Assembly (NCBI RefSeq): GCF_017676385.1
Contig: NZ_JAFFZN010000003.1
Span: forward strand, 1-64,000
Reading direction: 5' to 3'
From: Streptomyces spirodelae
Lineage (GTDB): Bacteria; Actinomycetota; Actinomycetes; Streptomycetales; Streptomycetaceae
Length of the DNA stretch: 64,000 nucleotides
The position numbers and the translations under genes are program-made. How positions within the stretch are numbered: the first letter of the stretch is position 1; each line of letters starts with the position of its first letter. Shown here one piece after another: positions 38,088 through 46,145 of this stretch. Under the pieces are notes generated by a model. The model worked only from the letters and a program-made list of their open reading frames with translations, had not been told where the DNA came from and searched no databases.

Positions 38088-38864
38088 ATGCCTGCCCCCG
38101 ATGCCACCCCGCCCCCGTCCCCGACCCCGGCCACCCCCACCCCGCCGACCCCGACTCCGGCCACCCCGACCCCCACCCCGGCTTCCTCCTTCCGTCCCCC
38201 GCATCACACACGTGGCGGCTTCCGGGCGATGCCCGGGTCGCAGGTCTCCGAGGAGGCGGTCGTCGGTGACGGGAGCACCGTGTGGGAGCTGGCGCAGGTG
38301 CGCGAGGGCGCCCGGCTCGGTGCGGAGTGTGTGGTGGGCCGTGGTGCCTACATCGGCGCGGGCGTCCGGATCGGGGCGCGCTGCAAGCTGCAGAACCACG
38401 CCCTCGTCTATGAGCCCGCGGTGCTGGGTGACGGTGTCTTCGTGGGGCCGGCCGTCGTACTGACCAACGACCGGGCGCCGCGCGCGGTGGAGCCGGACGG
38501 TGCGCTCAAGCGGGCGGGGGACTGGGAGCCGGTGGGGGTCACGGTCGCCGACGGGGCGTCGCTCGGCGCGCGGTCGGTGTGTGTGGCGCCGGTGCGGATC
38601 GGCCGGTGGGCGATGGTGGCGGCCGGGGCCGTGGTGACGGCCGATGTGCCCGACTTCGGGCTGGTCGTGGGGGTGCCGGCGCGCCGTGTCGGCTGGGTGG
38701 GGCGGTCGGGGGTGCGGCTGCGTCCGGTGCCGGGGCGTGCCGGCGAGTGGGAGTGCCCGCGGACGGGCGAGCGGTACCGGGAGGAGGGCGCTCCCGAGGC
38801 TGCCGCGTCCCGCGCCGCGTCCTCCGATGCCGTCACGCTCCGCGAGATGACGCCTGTGGAGTGA
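38088..38864 (+). CDS. Left-handed beta-helix N-acetyltransferase, WbpD-like
   Basis: 258 residues from the ATG at 38088. The first 47 residues are Pro/Thr repeats (PATPTPPTPTPATPTP), so the ATG at 38229 (MPGSQVSEEAVVG) is a real alternative start. The core has hexapeptide turns (VGDGSTVWELAQVREGARLG; IGAGVRIGARCKLQN; LGDGVFVGPAVVLTNDRAPRA), matching WbpD/WlbB enzymes that acetylate UDP-3-amino-GlcNAc-uronate. The aminotransferase, oxidoreductase and UDP-sugar dehydrogenase of that route follow downstream, which supports the assignment. Confidence 0.82.
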   Translation: MPAPDATPPPSPTPATPTPPTPTPATPTPTPASSFRPPHHTRGGFRAMPGSQVSEEAVVGDGSTVWELAQVREGARLGAECVVGRGAYIGAGVRIGARCKLQNHALVYEPAVLGDGVFVGPAVVLTNDRAPRAVEPDGALKRAGDWEPVGVTVADGASLGARSVCVAPVRIGRWAMVAAGAVVTADVPDFGLVVGVPARRVGWVGRSGVRLRPVPGRAGEWECPRTGERYREEGAPEAAASRAASSDAVTLREMTPVE

Positions 38865-38900
38865 CGCTGCGTAGAGAATCGTGGGCCTTGCCCCAGGGAG

Positions 38901-38935
38901 TTGATAGGCAATACGGGTGATTTGTACGTAAATCA
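38901..38935 (+). promoter_or_regulatory. Candidate promoter with palindrome for the sugar operon
   Basis: A -35-like TTGATA (38901-38906) and -10-like TACGTA (38925-38930) lie 18 nt apart in an unusually AT-rich patch. The -10 overlaps the inverted repeat TGATTT-GTACGT-AAATCA (38918-38935). About 70 nt upstream of the aminotransferase ATG. It would drive the operon 39006-48383, and the palindrome could be an operator. Confidence 0.45.
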
Positions 38936-39005
38936 TGCAATAAGGTGGCCGAATCCGGGACCACATAGGGGTGAATCTGCCGGGGGAACCGGAGGGCACA
39001 TCCCG

Positions 39006-40124
39006 ATGCAAGCGCTGCGAAAAGACATGATTCCGGCTGCCAAACCCGTGATCGGGGACGACGAGGTGGCCGCCGCCGTGCGGGTACTGCGTGACGGCCG
39101 CGTGGTGCAAGGCCCCGAAGTGGCCGCGTTCGAGGAGGAGTTCGCCGAACTGGTCGAGGGACGACCATGCGTCGCCGTGAACTCGGGCACCTCCGCGCTG
39201 CATCTGGCGCTGCTCGCGCTCGGCATCGGCCCTGGCGACGAGGTGGTGGTCCCCTCCTTCTCGTTCGCCGCGACGGCCAACGCGGTGCGGCTGGCCGGGG
39301 CCGAGCCGGTCTTCGCCGAGATCGACCCGGAGACCTACTGCCTGGATCCGGACGCGGCGGCCGAGGCCGTCGGGCCGCGCACGGCAGCGCTGATGCCGGT
39401 GCACCTGTACGGCCATCCGGCGCCGATGGGCCGGCTGACCCAGCTCGCGCAGCGGCACGGGCTGGCCGTCGTCGAGGACGCCTGTCAGGCGCACTCGGCC
39501 GCGCTGCACTCACACCCGGTGGGCGCCTTCGGGGACGCGGCGTGCTTCAGCTTCTACCCGACCAAGAACATGCACACCCTGGAGGGCGGCATGGTCGTCG
39601 TGCCCGACGGGGCACGCGCCCGCACCCTGCGCCTGCTGCGCAACCAGGGCATGGAGCAGCGGTACGAGAACGAGCTCGTCGGCGCCAACATGCGGATGAC
39701 GGATGTGGCGGCTGCCATCGGCCGGGTGCAGCTCGAACGGCTGCCGGAGTGGACCCAGCAGCGCCGCACCAACGCCAAGGCCCTCGACGCGGGCCTGACC
39801 GGCGGCCTGATCACCCCGCAGGTGGCCGACGGCGCCCGGCACGTCTACCACCAGTACACCGTGCGGGTGCCGGGCGGCGCCGCCGTACGGGACGCGGTGC
39901 AGCGCGAGCTGCAGGCCGCCGGTGTGGGCTGCGCGGTCTACTACCCGACGCCGATCCACCGGCTGAAGCCGTACGCGCACCTGGGCGCCGAGCTACCGGT
40001 CACCGACCAGGCCGCGGCCGAGGTGCTCTCCCTCCCCGTACACCCCTCGCTCACCCCGGGCGACCTGGATCAGATCGTGGCGGCCGCCAACAGCGCGGCG
40101 AGCAAGGTGGGAGTGACCAGATGA
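39006..40124 (+). CDS. DegT/DnrJ/EryC1/StrS aminotransferase, WbpE-like
   Basis: 372 residues from the ATG at 39006 (MQALRKDMIPAAKPVIGDDEV), chosen for the family start and an upstream GGAGGG. PLP residues are Lys187 in SFYPTKNMHTLEGGM and Asp158 in VVEDACQAH. SGTSALHLALLALGIGPGDEVVVPSFSFAATANAV is the cofactor-phosphate region. It would transaminate a 3-keto UDP-sugar, as WbpE does. The stop overlaps the next gene in ATGA, so it is coupled to the Gfo/Idh enzyme that would supply the keto substrate. Confidence 0.92.
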   Translation: MQALRKDMIPAAKPVIGDDEVAAAVRVLRDGRVVQGPEVAAFEEEFAELVEGRPCVAVNSGTSALHLALLALGIGPGDEVVVPSFSFAATANAVRLAGAEPVFAEIDPETYCLDPDAAAEAVGPRTAALMPVHLYGHPAPMGRLTQLAQRHGLAVVEDACQAHSAALHSHPVGAFGDAACFSFYPTKNMHTLEGGMVVVPDGARARTLRLLRNQGMEQRYENELVGANMRMTDVAAAIGRVQLERLPEWTQQRRTNAKALDAGLTGGLITPQVADGARHVYHQYTVRVPGGAAVRDAVQRELQAAGVGCAVYYPTPIHRLKPYAHLGAELPVTDQAAAEVLSLPVHPSLTPGDLDQIVAAANSAASKVGVTR

Positions 40125-41548
40125 CACCGACGCGAGAGACGACCGCGGCCAACGCGGCCACCGCACCGATAGCCCCCACGGCCAACGCGGCCACCGCACC
40201 GATAGCCCCCACGGCCAACGCGCCCAAGACCGCCGACCCCGTGTCGGCGGCGACGGCGTACGGCCCCGAGCCGGGCGCGGCCGCGCCCGCACCGGGCGGA
40301 CAGCCCGCCGAGCACCACGGCCGGCACCGGCGGTTGCGCGCCGGTCTGATCGGCCTCGGCGCGATGGGCCGCAACCACGCACGCATCCTCGCCTCGCTCG
40401 ACGGCGTGGAGTTCGTCGGCGCGGTCGACCCGGCTGGCGACCCGCACGGCTGTGTGCCCGCCGTGCTCGGCGTGCCTGTGCTGTCCGAGGTCGCCGACCT
40501 GCTGGCGCTGGGCGTCGACTACGCGGTCCTGGCCTGTCCGACGGCGCTGCACGAGGAAATCGGACTGCAGCTCGCGGCACACGGGGTGTGCGCGCTGATC
40601 GAGAAGCCGCTGGCGCACACCCCGCAGGCGGCGCGGCGGCTGGTGCGGGCCTTCGAGGAGCGCGGGCTGGTCGCGGGGGTCGGTCATGTGGAGCGGTTCA
40701 ACCCGGCGCTCCAGCAGCTGCGCACCCGGCTGGAGGCCGGCGAACTGGGGGAGGTCTTCCAGGTGGTCACCCGCCGCCAGGGGCCGTTCCCGCACCGCAT
40801 AGCCGACGTCGGCGTGGTCAAGGACCTGGCCACCCACGACATAGACCTCACCAGCTGGATCACCGGGCGGGCCTACGCCTCGCTGTCGGCGCGCACCGTC
40901 TCCAAGAGCGGCCGGGAGCACGAGGACATGGTCGCCGTCGTCGGCTCGCTCACCGACGGCACGATGGTCAGCCACCTGGTCAACTGGCTCAGCCCGCTCA
41001 AGGAGCGCTTCACCGCCGTCACCGGGGAGCGCGGCTGCTTCGTCGCCGACACCCTCACCGCGGATCTGACCTTCCACGCCAACGGCGCGGTGGCCACCGA
41101 GTGGGAGGCCCTGCGCGCCTTCCGTGGCGTGGCCGAGGGCGACACGGTGCGGTACGCCTTCCCCAAGCGCGAGCCGCTGGTCGTCGAGCACGAGCGGTTC
41201 CGCGACGCGGTACGGGAGGGCACGGGTGAGGGCAGCGGCATCGTCACGGCCCGCGAGGGGCTGCGGACGGTGGAGGTCTCGGCCGCGGTGCTGGAGGCGG
41301 CCCGCGTGGCGGCCCCGCCGCGGGTTCCCGCGGAAGCCATGGCGCGCGTGGGACCTCTGGAACCCGCCGAACGCCTGGAACCCGCCGAACGCCTGGAACC
41401 GGCGGAACCCATGGAACCGGCAGCCGTGGAGCCCGTGCCGCCACTGGAGGTCTCCTCCTCCCTGCCCTCCACCCCGGCGTCGGGCGGCGTCACGACGGCA
41501 CCCGGACGCGACTCGTCGGCACCCACCATCGCGGAGCACACGGTATGA
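40121..41548 (+). CDS. Gfo/Idh/MocA oxidoreductase, WbpB-like
   Basis: 475 residues from the ATG at 40121, overlapping the aminotransferase stop. About 65 disordered residues with an 11-residue repeat precede the NAD-binding fold RAGLIGLGAMGRNHARILASLDGVEFVGAVDP. The conserved EKPLAHTPQAARRLV holds the family's EKP lysine, and GVVKDLATHDIDLTSWI the active-site DxxxHDID-like motif. It would oxidise C3 of a UDP-N-acetylhexosaminuronate. The C-terminal 90 residues carry an LEPAER repeat and are disordered. The stop overlaps the next glycosyltransferase in ATGA. Confidence 0.9.
   Translation: MTPTRETTAANAATAPIAPTANAATAPIAPTANAPKTADPVSAATAYGPEPGAAAPAPGGQPAEHHGRHRRLRAGLIGLGAMGRNHARILASLDGVEFVGAVDPAGDPHGCVPAVLGVPVLSEVADLLALGVDYAVLACPTALHEEIGLQLAAHGVCALIEKPLAHTPQAARRLVRAFEERGLVAGVGHVERFNPALQQLRTRLEAGELGEVFQVVTRRQGPFPHRIADVGVVKDLATHDIDLTSWITGRAYASLSARTVSKSGREHEDMVAVVGSLTDGTMVSHLVNWLSPLKERFTAVTGERGCFVADTLTADLTFHANGAVATEWEALRAFRGVAEGDTVRYAFPKREPLVVEHERFRDAVREGTGEGSGIVTAREGLRTVEVSAAVLEAARVAAPPRVPAEAMARVGPLEPAERLEPAERLEPAEPMEPAAVEPVPPLEVSSSLPSTPASGGVTTAPGRDSSAPTIAEHTV
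40148..40223 (+). repeat. 33-bp in-frame tandem repeat
   Basis: Two identical 33-bp units (40148-40180, 40181-40213) and a partial third encode ANAATAPIAPT repeats in the N-terminal tail of the Gfo/Idh enzyme. Confidence 0.92.
41356..41424 (+). repeat. 18-bp in-frame tandem repeat
   Basis: Units of CTGGAACCCGCCGAACGC at 41356 and 41374, then a diverged unit at 41392 and a partial one, encode LEPAER repeats in the C-terminal tail of the Gfo/Idh enzyme. Confidence 0.9.
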
Positions 41549-44358
41549 AGCAGACGCACCGCATCATCCGGCGCGGGACGGCGCGCGGCAGCGTGGCGCG
41601 CGCCGGCAACACCGTCGAGGCCCCCGGCGCGGCCGAGGGACGTATGGGCGTAAGCAGCGCCCGCAAGGGTGACGAGCGCCCCCGGGGAAGGCCGCGGCTG
41701 GCGGTCGTCGTCGGCAACACCATCGCGGGCGACTCCCGGGTGCAGAAGACCGCGATCGCCGCGGCCAGGGCGGGCTGGGACGTGACGCTGGTGGGCCGCA
41801 GCCCCTCCAAGCGGCGCGAGGAGTCGGTGCTCGGCCCGGTCCGCGTCATCAAGGTGCCCGTCGGTGCCGATATGCGGGCCGTCGTCGCCGCCGCGCGCCG
41901 CCGCCCCCAGCTGCGCAGCCGCCTCACCCAGTTCGGGCTGCCCGACGACTCCGCGTGGGTACGGGCGCGTGCCGCGCACGCCGCCTGGGTGCGCGAGCAG
42001 ACGGCGCGTGTGGGCTGGCTCAGCGTCCCCTCGGGAGGGCGGCCCGCACCCTGGGGGCTGCGCACCCCGGAGGTGCTGCCCGCCGCACTGGCCCGGCAGC
42101 TCGCCAGGGAGGCGCTCAAAGGATGGGTCCGGGTGCGCAGGTACGCGCACAAGGGCCGGGGGCGCGCCTACCGGTGGGAGCGGCGCCGGACCGCTGGACA
42201 GCCGCAGCCGACGGGTGACTGGCGCGTCGACTGGCCCGAACTGCTCGACATCGACCTGGCGTTCGGGCCGGTCATCGAGGAGATCGAGCCGGATGTCATC
42301 CACGCCAACGACCATCTGATGATCGCCGTCGGTGCGCGCAGCGCCGCCCGGCTGCGCGCCCGCGGCCGTCCCACCCGCTGGCTCTACGACGCGCACGAGT
42401 ACATCCGCGGGGTCGAGTGGCCGGACGCCGTACGGGCGAGCGCCTTCCCCGGCGTGGAGGAGGAGTTCATCGGCAAGGCCGACGCCGTGGTCACCGTCTC
42501 CCAGGAACTGGCGGGCATCCTGCGCGAGGCGTACGCGCTGCCGGCTGATCCGCTGGTCGTCGCCAACGCGCCGGTGCGCGAGACGGTCAGCGCGGGTACC
42601 GACGAGTGCGTCTCCGTACGCGACGCCTGCGGGCTGAGCCCCGATGTGCCGCTGCTCGTCTACGCCGGGTGGATCGGCCCGGAACGCGGCCTGGACACCG
42701 CTGTCGAGGGCCTGGCCGAGCTGCCGCACGCGCACCTGGCACTGGTCGCCGGGAAGCAGAACGCCACCCTCCAGGGGCTGCTCGCCCGTGCCGAGGAGCT
42801 CGGTGTGCGCCAGCGGGTGCACGTGGTGCCCTACGTACGGCAGGAACAGGTACCCGACTACCTCTCGTCGGCCGACCTGGGCCTGATCTGCTTCCGGCAC
42901 GTGCCCAACTGCGAGATCTCGCTGCCCACCAAGGCGGCCGAGTACCTGCACGCCGGGCTGCCGATGATCACCAGCGGAGTGCGCACACTGCGCAACTTCG
43001 TCGAACGCACCGGGATCGGCGAGGTCTTCGTCACCGAGGACGTCCCCTCCTTCGTCGCCGCCGTGCAGCGCGGCCTCGCGAAGCGCGGCACCCTCGCGGC
43101 ACGGATCACCGAGCCACTGCTGCAGGAGCTGTCCTGGGAGCAGCAGTCGGCCGGACTGCTGAACCTCTACGAGCAGCTCGCGGGACCCGCGGCAGCCGCC
43201 CGGCTCGCACCCCGCAGCGTGCCCTGGTCGGCGTCCGAACAGCCCGGCCTCGGCGCCGCGCGGGCGCACGCCCAGGAGTCGGCGGCGCCCGGCGGGACGC
43301 CGGCCGGCTGGCGGACGCTCGGCAGCACCCCGGTGCGGCTGGGCATGGGCTGCGCCAACTCGGCAGGACAGCTCGCCGGATTCGCCCGGGCCCTGTGCGA
43401 GCGGCGCCAGGACCTGTCGGCCGAGGTCGTGATGCACACCCACGACCAGAGCGTGATCTACCCGGCCGACATCTACGCCATCGGGGAGCGCACCGGCGAC
43501 CTGGGCTTCCAGCTCGACCGCGCCCGCCGCGTACTGGGCTCCTACACCCACTACCTCGCCGACTCCTTCACCCCGGCGCTGGGCAGGCTCAACGGCGGCC
43601 ACATCCAGGACGACCTGCCCTCCCTCTCGGCGGCCGGGATCAAGGTGGCGCTGCTCGCACACGGCAGCGACGTGCGCGACCCGCAGCGGCACATGAGCCG
43701 CTACGAGCACTCCCTCTTCCACGCCGCCGACGAGCAGATCCTCAGGGCGCTGGCCAAGAAGAGCGCCCGCAACCGGCGGATGGCGGCGCAGAGCGGGCTG
43801 CCCCAGTTCGTGACCACCCCCGACCTGCTGGAGGAGTTGCCAGGGGCCCGCTGGGCGCCGCTGGTGGTGGACGTCGAAGGGTGGGCGAGTCAGCGGCCCG
43901 CGATGGAGCGGGCCCGCCCGGTGGTGGTGCACGCGCCCTCCAAGCGCTGGACGAAGGGCACCGAGCGGGTGGTGCCGGTGCTGGAGGAGATGGACCGGCG
44001 CGGACTGATCGAGTTCCGCATGGTGACGGGGGTGCCCTGGACCGAGGTGCGGGAGCTGGTCAAGGAGGCGGACATCGTCGTCGACCAGTTCGCGGTCGGC
44101 ACCTACGGCACCTTCGCCTGCGAGGGGATGGCGGCCGGCCGGCCCGTCATCGCCTTCCTGGACGAGCGGCTGCACCGGTCGGTGGGCATCCGCCCGCCCA
44201 TCGTCAACGCCACTCCGGGCACGCTGCGCGGCGCCCTGGAATCGCTGCTGGAGGACCGGGACTTCGCGATGCGGACGGCGCAGGAGTCCGCGGAATACGT
44301 CCGCACCTACCACGACGGCAGCTACACGGCCGATGTGCTGGACGGGTTCCTCCGCTAG
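41545..44358 (+). CDS. Double-domain glycosyltransferase (GT4 + GT-B-like)
   Basis: 937 residues. Residues 50-560 are a GT4 enzyme: LAVVVGNTIAGDSRVQKTAIAAARAGWDVTLVGRSP, IIHAND-like EPDVIHANDHLMIAVG, YDAHEYIRGVEW, VYAGWIGPERGLDTAVEGL, and SLPTKAAEYLHAGLPMITSG. After a linker, residues 590-937 look like a second GT-B unit (VRLGMGCANSAGQLAGFARALCERR; HAPSKRWTKGTERVVPVLEEM; VVDQFAVGTYGTFACEGMAAGRPVIAF). Two transferase activities in one polypeptide are inferred, perhaps adding consecutive residues. ATGA overlap with the upstream gene; 35 nt gap to the next glycosyltransferase, whose N-terminal domain is a paralogue. Confidence 0.88.
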   Translation: MKQTHRIIRRGTARGSVARAGNTVEAPGAAEGRMGVSSARKGDERPRGRPRLAVVVGNTIAGDSRVQKTAIAAARAGWDVTLVGRSPSKRREESVLGPVRVIKVPVGADMRAVVAAARRRPQLRSRLTQFGLPDDSAWVRARAAHAAWVREQTARVGWLSVPSGGRPAPWGLRTPEVLPAALARQLAREALKGWVRVRRYAHKGRGRAYRWERRRTAGQPQPTGDWRVDWPELLDIDLAFGPVIEEIEPDVIHANDHLMIAVGARSAARLRARGRPTRWLYDAHEYIRGVEWPDAVRASAFPGVEEEFIGKADAVVTVSQELAGILREAYALPADPLVVANAPVRETVSAGTDECVSVRDACGLSPDVPLLVYAGWIGPERGLDTAVEGLAELPHAHLALVAGKQNATLQGLLARAEELGVRQRVHVVPYVRQEQVPDYLSSADLGLICFRHVPNCEISLPTKAAEYLHAGLPMITSGVRTLRNFVERTGIGEVFVTEDVPSFVAAVQRGLAKRGTLAARITEPLLQELSWEQQSAGLLNLYEQLAGPAAAARLAPRSVPWSASEQPGLGAARAHAQESAAPGGTPAGWRTLGSTPVRLGMGCANSAGQLAGFARALCERRQDLSAEVVMHTHDQSVIYPADIYAIGERTGDLGFQLDRARRVLGSYTHYLADSFTPALGRLNGGHIQDDLPSLSAAGIKVALLAHGSDVRDPQRHMSRYEHSLFHAADEQILRALAKKSARNRRMAAQSGLPQFVTTPDLLEELPGARWAPLVVDVEGWASQRPAMERARPVVVHAPSKRWTKGTERVVPVLEEMDRRGLIEFRMVTGVPWTEVRELVKEADIVVDQFAVGTYGTFACEGMAAGRPVIAFLDERLHRSVGIRPPIVNATPGTLRGALESLLEDRDFAMRTAQESAEYVRTYHDGSYTADVLDGFLR

Positions 44359-44393
44359 CGCCTGGGACATCGGTGGCCGGACAACAGAGAGGG

Positions 44394-46145
44394 ATGCCCG
44401 TGGAGTTCGACAGGGACCAGCCGATGCGGGGCCGGCAGACGCGGGGTCGGATCGTGATGCTGGTGTGCAACGGGGTGGTCGGGGACTCCCGGGTGCAGAA
44501 GACGGCCCGGTCGGCCGCCGAGGCCGGGTGGGAGGTGACGCTGCTGGGCCGTTCACCGGACGGGCGGCCCGCCTCCTGGCGGGTCGGTGAGGCCCAGGTG
44601 CGGCTGCTGCCCGTGCCCATGCCGCTCGCCCAGCCGCCGCGCGCCCTCCGCCGTCCGCTGCTGACCAGGCCGCTGGCGTACCGGCCGGGCACCGCCGCCT
44701 ACCGCGTACAGCGCGTCAAGGCGTGGCGGGACGAATTGCGCACCCGCCGTGCCGCGTGCGCCCTCCAGACGGCCACGGCGCCGCGCACCGGCGCCGTACG
44801 GCTCGCCCTGCCGAGGGCCGCGGCGCGGCTCACCCAGCGCTGGGTCGCCTTCCGCAAGCGGCAGCTCGACCGGGGGCAGGCGCTGCGCGGCACCGGCACC
44901 CCGGTCAACCGGGCGGCCGTGGCCTTCTGGCAGCGCGCGCTCAAGGAGCGCTGCTGGCGCAGGCTGTGGCCGAGCCTGTACGACTTCGAGCTGGCCTACG
45001 GCCGCGTGGTGGACGAGCTGCGGCCCGACATCATCCACGCGCACGACTTCCGGATGCTCGGCGTCGGGGCGCGCGCCAAGATCCGCGCGATGGCCCAGGG
45101 GCGGCCGGTGAAGCTGGTGTGGGACGCACACGAGTACCTGCCCGGCGTCCGGCCCTGGCAGAACGATGTCCGCTGGCTGCCGGCGCATCTGGCGCACGAG
45201 CGCGAGTACGTGCCGTACGCGGACGCCGCCGTGACGGTCTCGTCCACGCTGGCGGCGCTGCTGCGCCGCACCCACGGGCTGGCCGAGGAGCCGGCCGTCG
45301 TACTCAACGCGCCGGAGGCCCACACCACGCGCGGCGGCGCCGACAGGAACGTACCGAGCCTGCGTGCCCTGTGCGGTATCGGCACCGGCACCCCACTGGT
45401 CGTCTACAGCGGCGCCGCCGCACCTCAGCGCGGTCTGGCCACGATGGTGGAGGCCCTGCCGGAGCTGCCCGGTGTGCACACCGCGCTTATCGTGCCCAGG
45501 CCCGCAGCGGGCTACCTGGGCGAGCTGCGCGCACGGGCGGCGGAACTGGGGGTCGCCGACCGGCTGCATGTGCTGCCGTATGTGCCCTACGACCAGGTGG
45601 TCCCCTTCCTCGCGGAGGCGGACGCGGGCGCCATCCCGCTGCACCACTGGACGAACCACGAGATCGCGCTGATCACCAAGTTCTTCGAGTACGCGCACGC
45701 GCGGCTGCCACTGGTGGTCAGCGATGTCGAGACGATGGCGGCGACCGTCCTGGAGACCGGTCAGGGCCAGGTCTTCCGGGCCGAGGACACCGCCGACTAC
45801 GTACGCGCCCTACGGGCGGTGCTGGACGACCCTGAGCGCTACCGCGCGGCCTACGAACGCCCCGGCCTGCTGGAGCGCTGGACCTGGGAGACACAGGCGG
45901 CCGCGCTCGACCGGATCTACCGGGAGCTGTCACAGGCGGCGGCGCAGGAGCGAACGGACCATCACGACAAGCCAGGAGCAGCAGCAGAAGGAGACGGGAA
46001 TGCGGATCTGTGTGGTGGCGCTCGGGAAGATCGGCCTGCCGCTGGCCGTCCAGTTCGCGGCCAAGGGACACCTCGTGACGGGCGCGGACACCGACGCGCG
46101 CGTGGTCGCGAGCGTCAACGCCGGGCAGGTGCCGTTCCCCGGTGA
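44394..46145 (+). CDS. GT4 glycosyltransferase
   Basis: 583 residues from the ATG at 44394, after a GAGAGGG Shine-Dalgarno. The start domain (IVMLVCNGVVGDSRVQKTARSAAEAGWEVTLLGRSP) is a clear paralogue of the preceding gene. Further motifs are DIIHAHDFRMLGVGARAK, VWDAHEYLPGVRPWQND, VYSGAAAPQRGLATMVEAL and ITKFFEYAHARLPLVVSDV. The frame stays open for 146 nt into the next gene. The last 50 or so residues (from about DHHDKPG onward) are therefore an out-of-frame reading of the UDP-sugar dehydrogenase start, an unusually long overlap. Confidence 0.88.
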   Translation: MPVEFDRDQPMRGRQTRGRIVMLVCNGVVGDSRVQKTARSAAEAGWEVTLLGRSPDGRPASWRVGEAQVRLLPVPMPLAQPPRALRRPLLTRPLAYRPGTAAYRVQRVKAWRDELRTRRAACALQTATAPRTGAVRLALPRAAARLTQRWVAFRKRQLDRGQALRGTGTPVNRAAVAFWQRALKERCWRRLWPSLYDFELAYGRVVDELRPDIIHAHDFRMLGVGARAKIRAMAQGRPVKLVWDAHEYLPGVRPWQNDVRWLPAHLAHEREYVPYADAAVTVSSTLAALLRRTHGLAEEPAVVLNAPEAHTTRGGADRNVPSLRALCGIGTGTPLVVYSGAAAPQRGLATMVEALPELPGVHTALIVPRPAAGYLGELRARAAELGVADRLHVLPYVPYDQVVPFLAEADAGAIPLHHWTNHEIALITKFFEYAHARLPLVVSDVETMAATVLETGQGQVFRAEDTADYVRALRAVLDDPERYRAAYERPGLLERWTWETQAAALDRIYRELSQAAAQERTDHHDKPGAAAEGDGNADLCGGAREDRPAAGRPVRGQGTPRDGRGHRRARGRERQRRAGAVPR

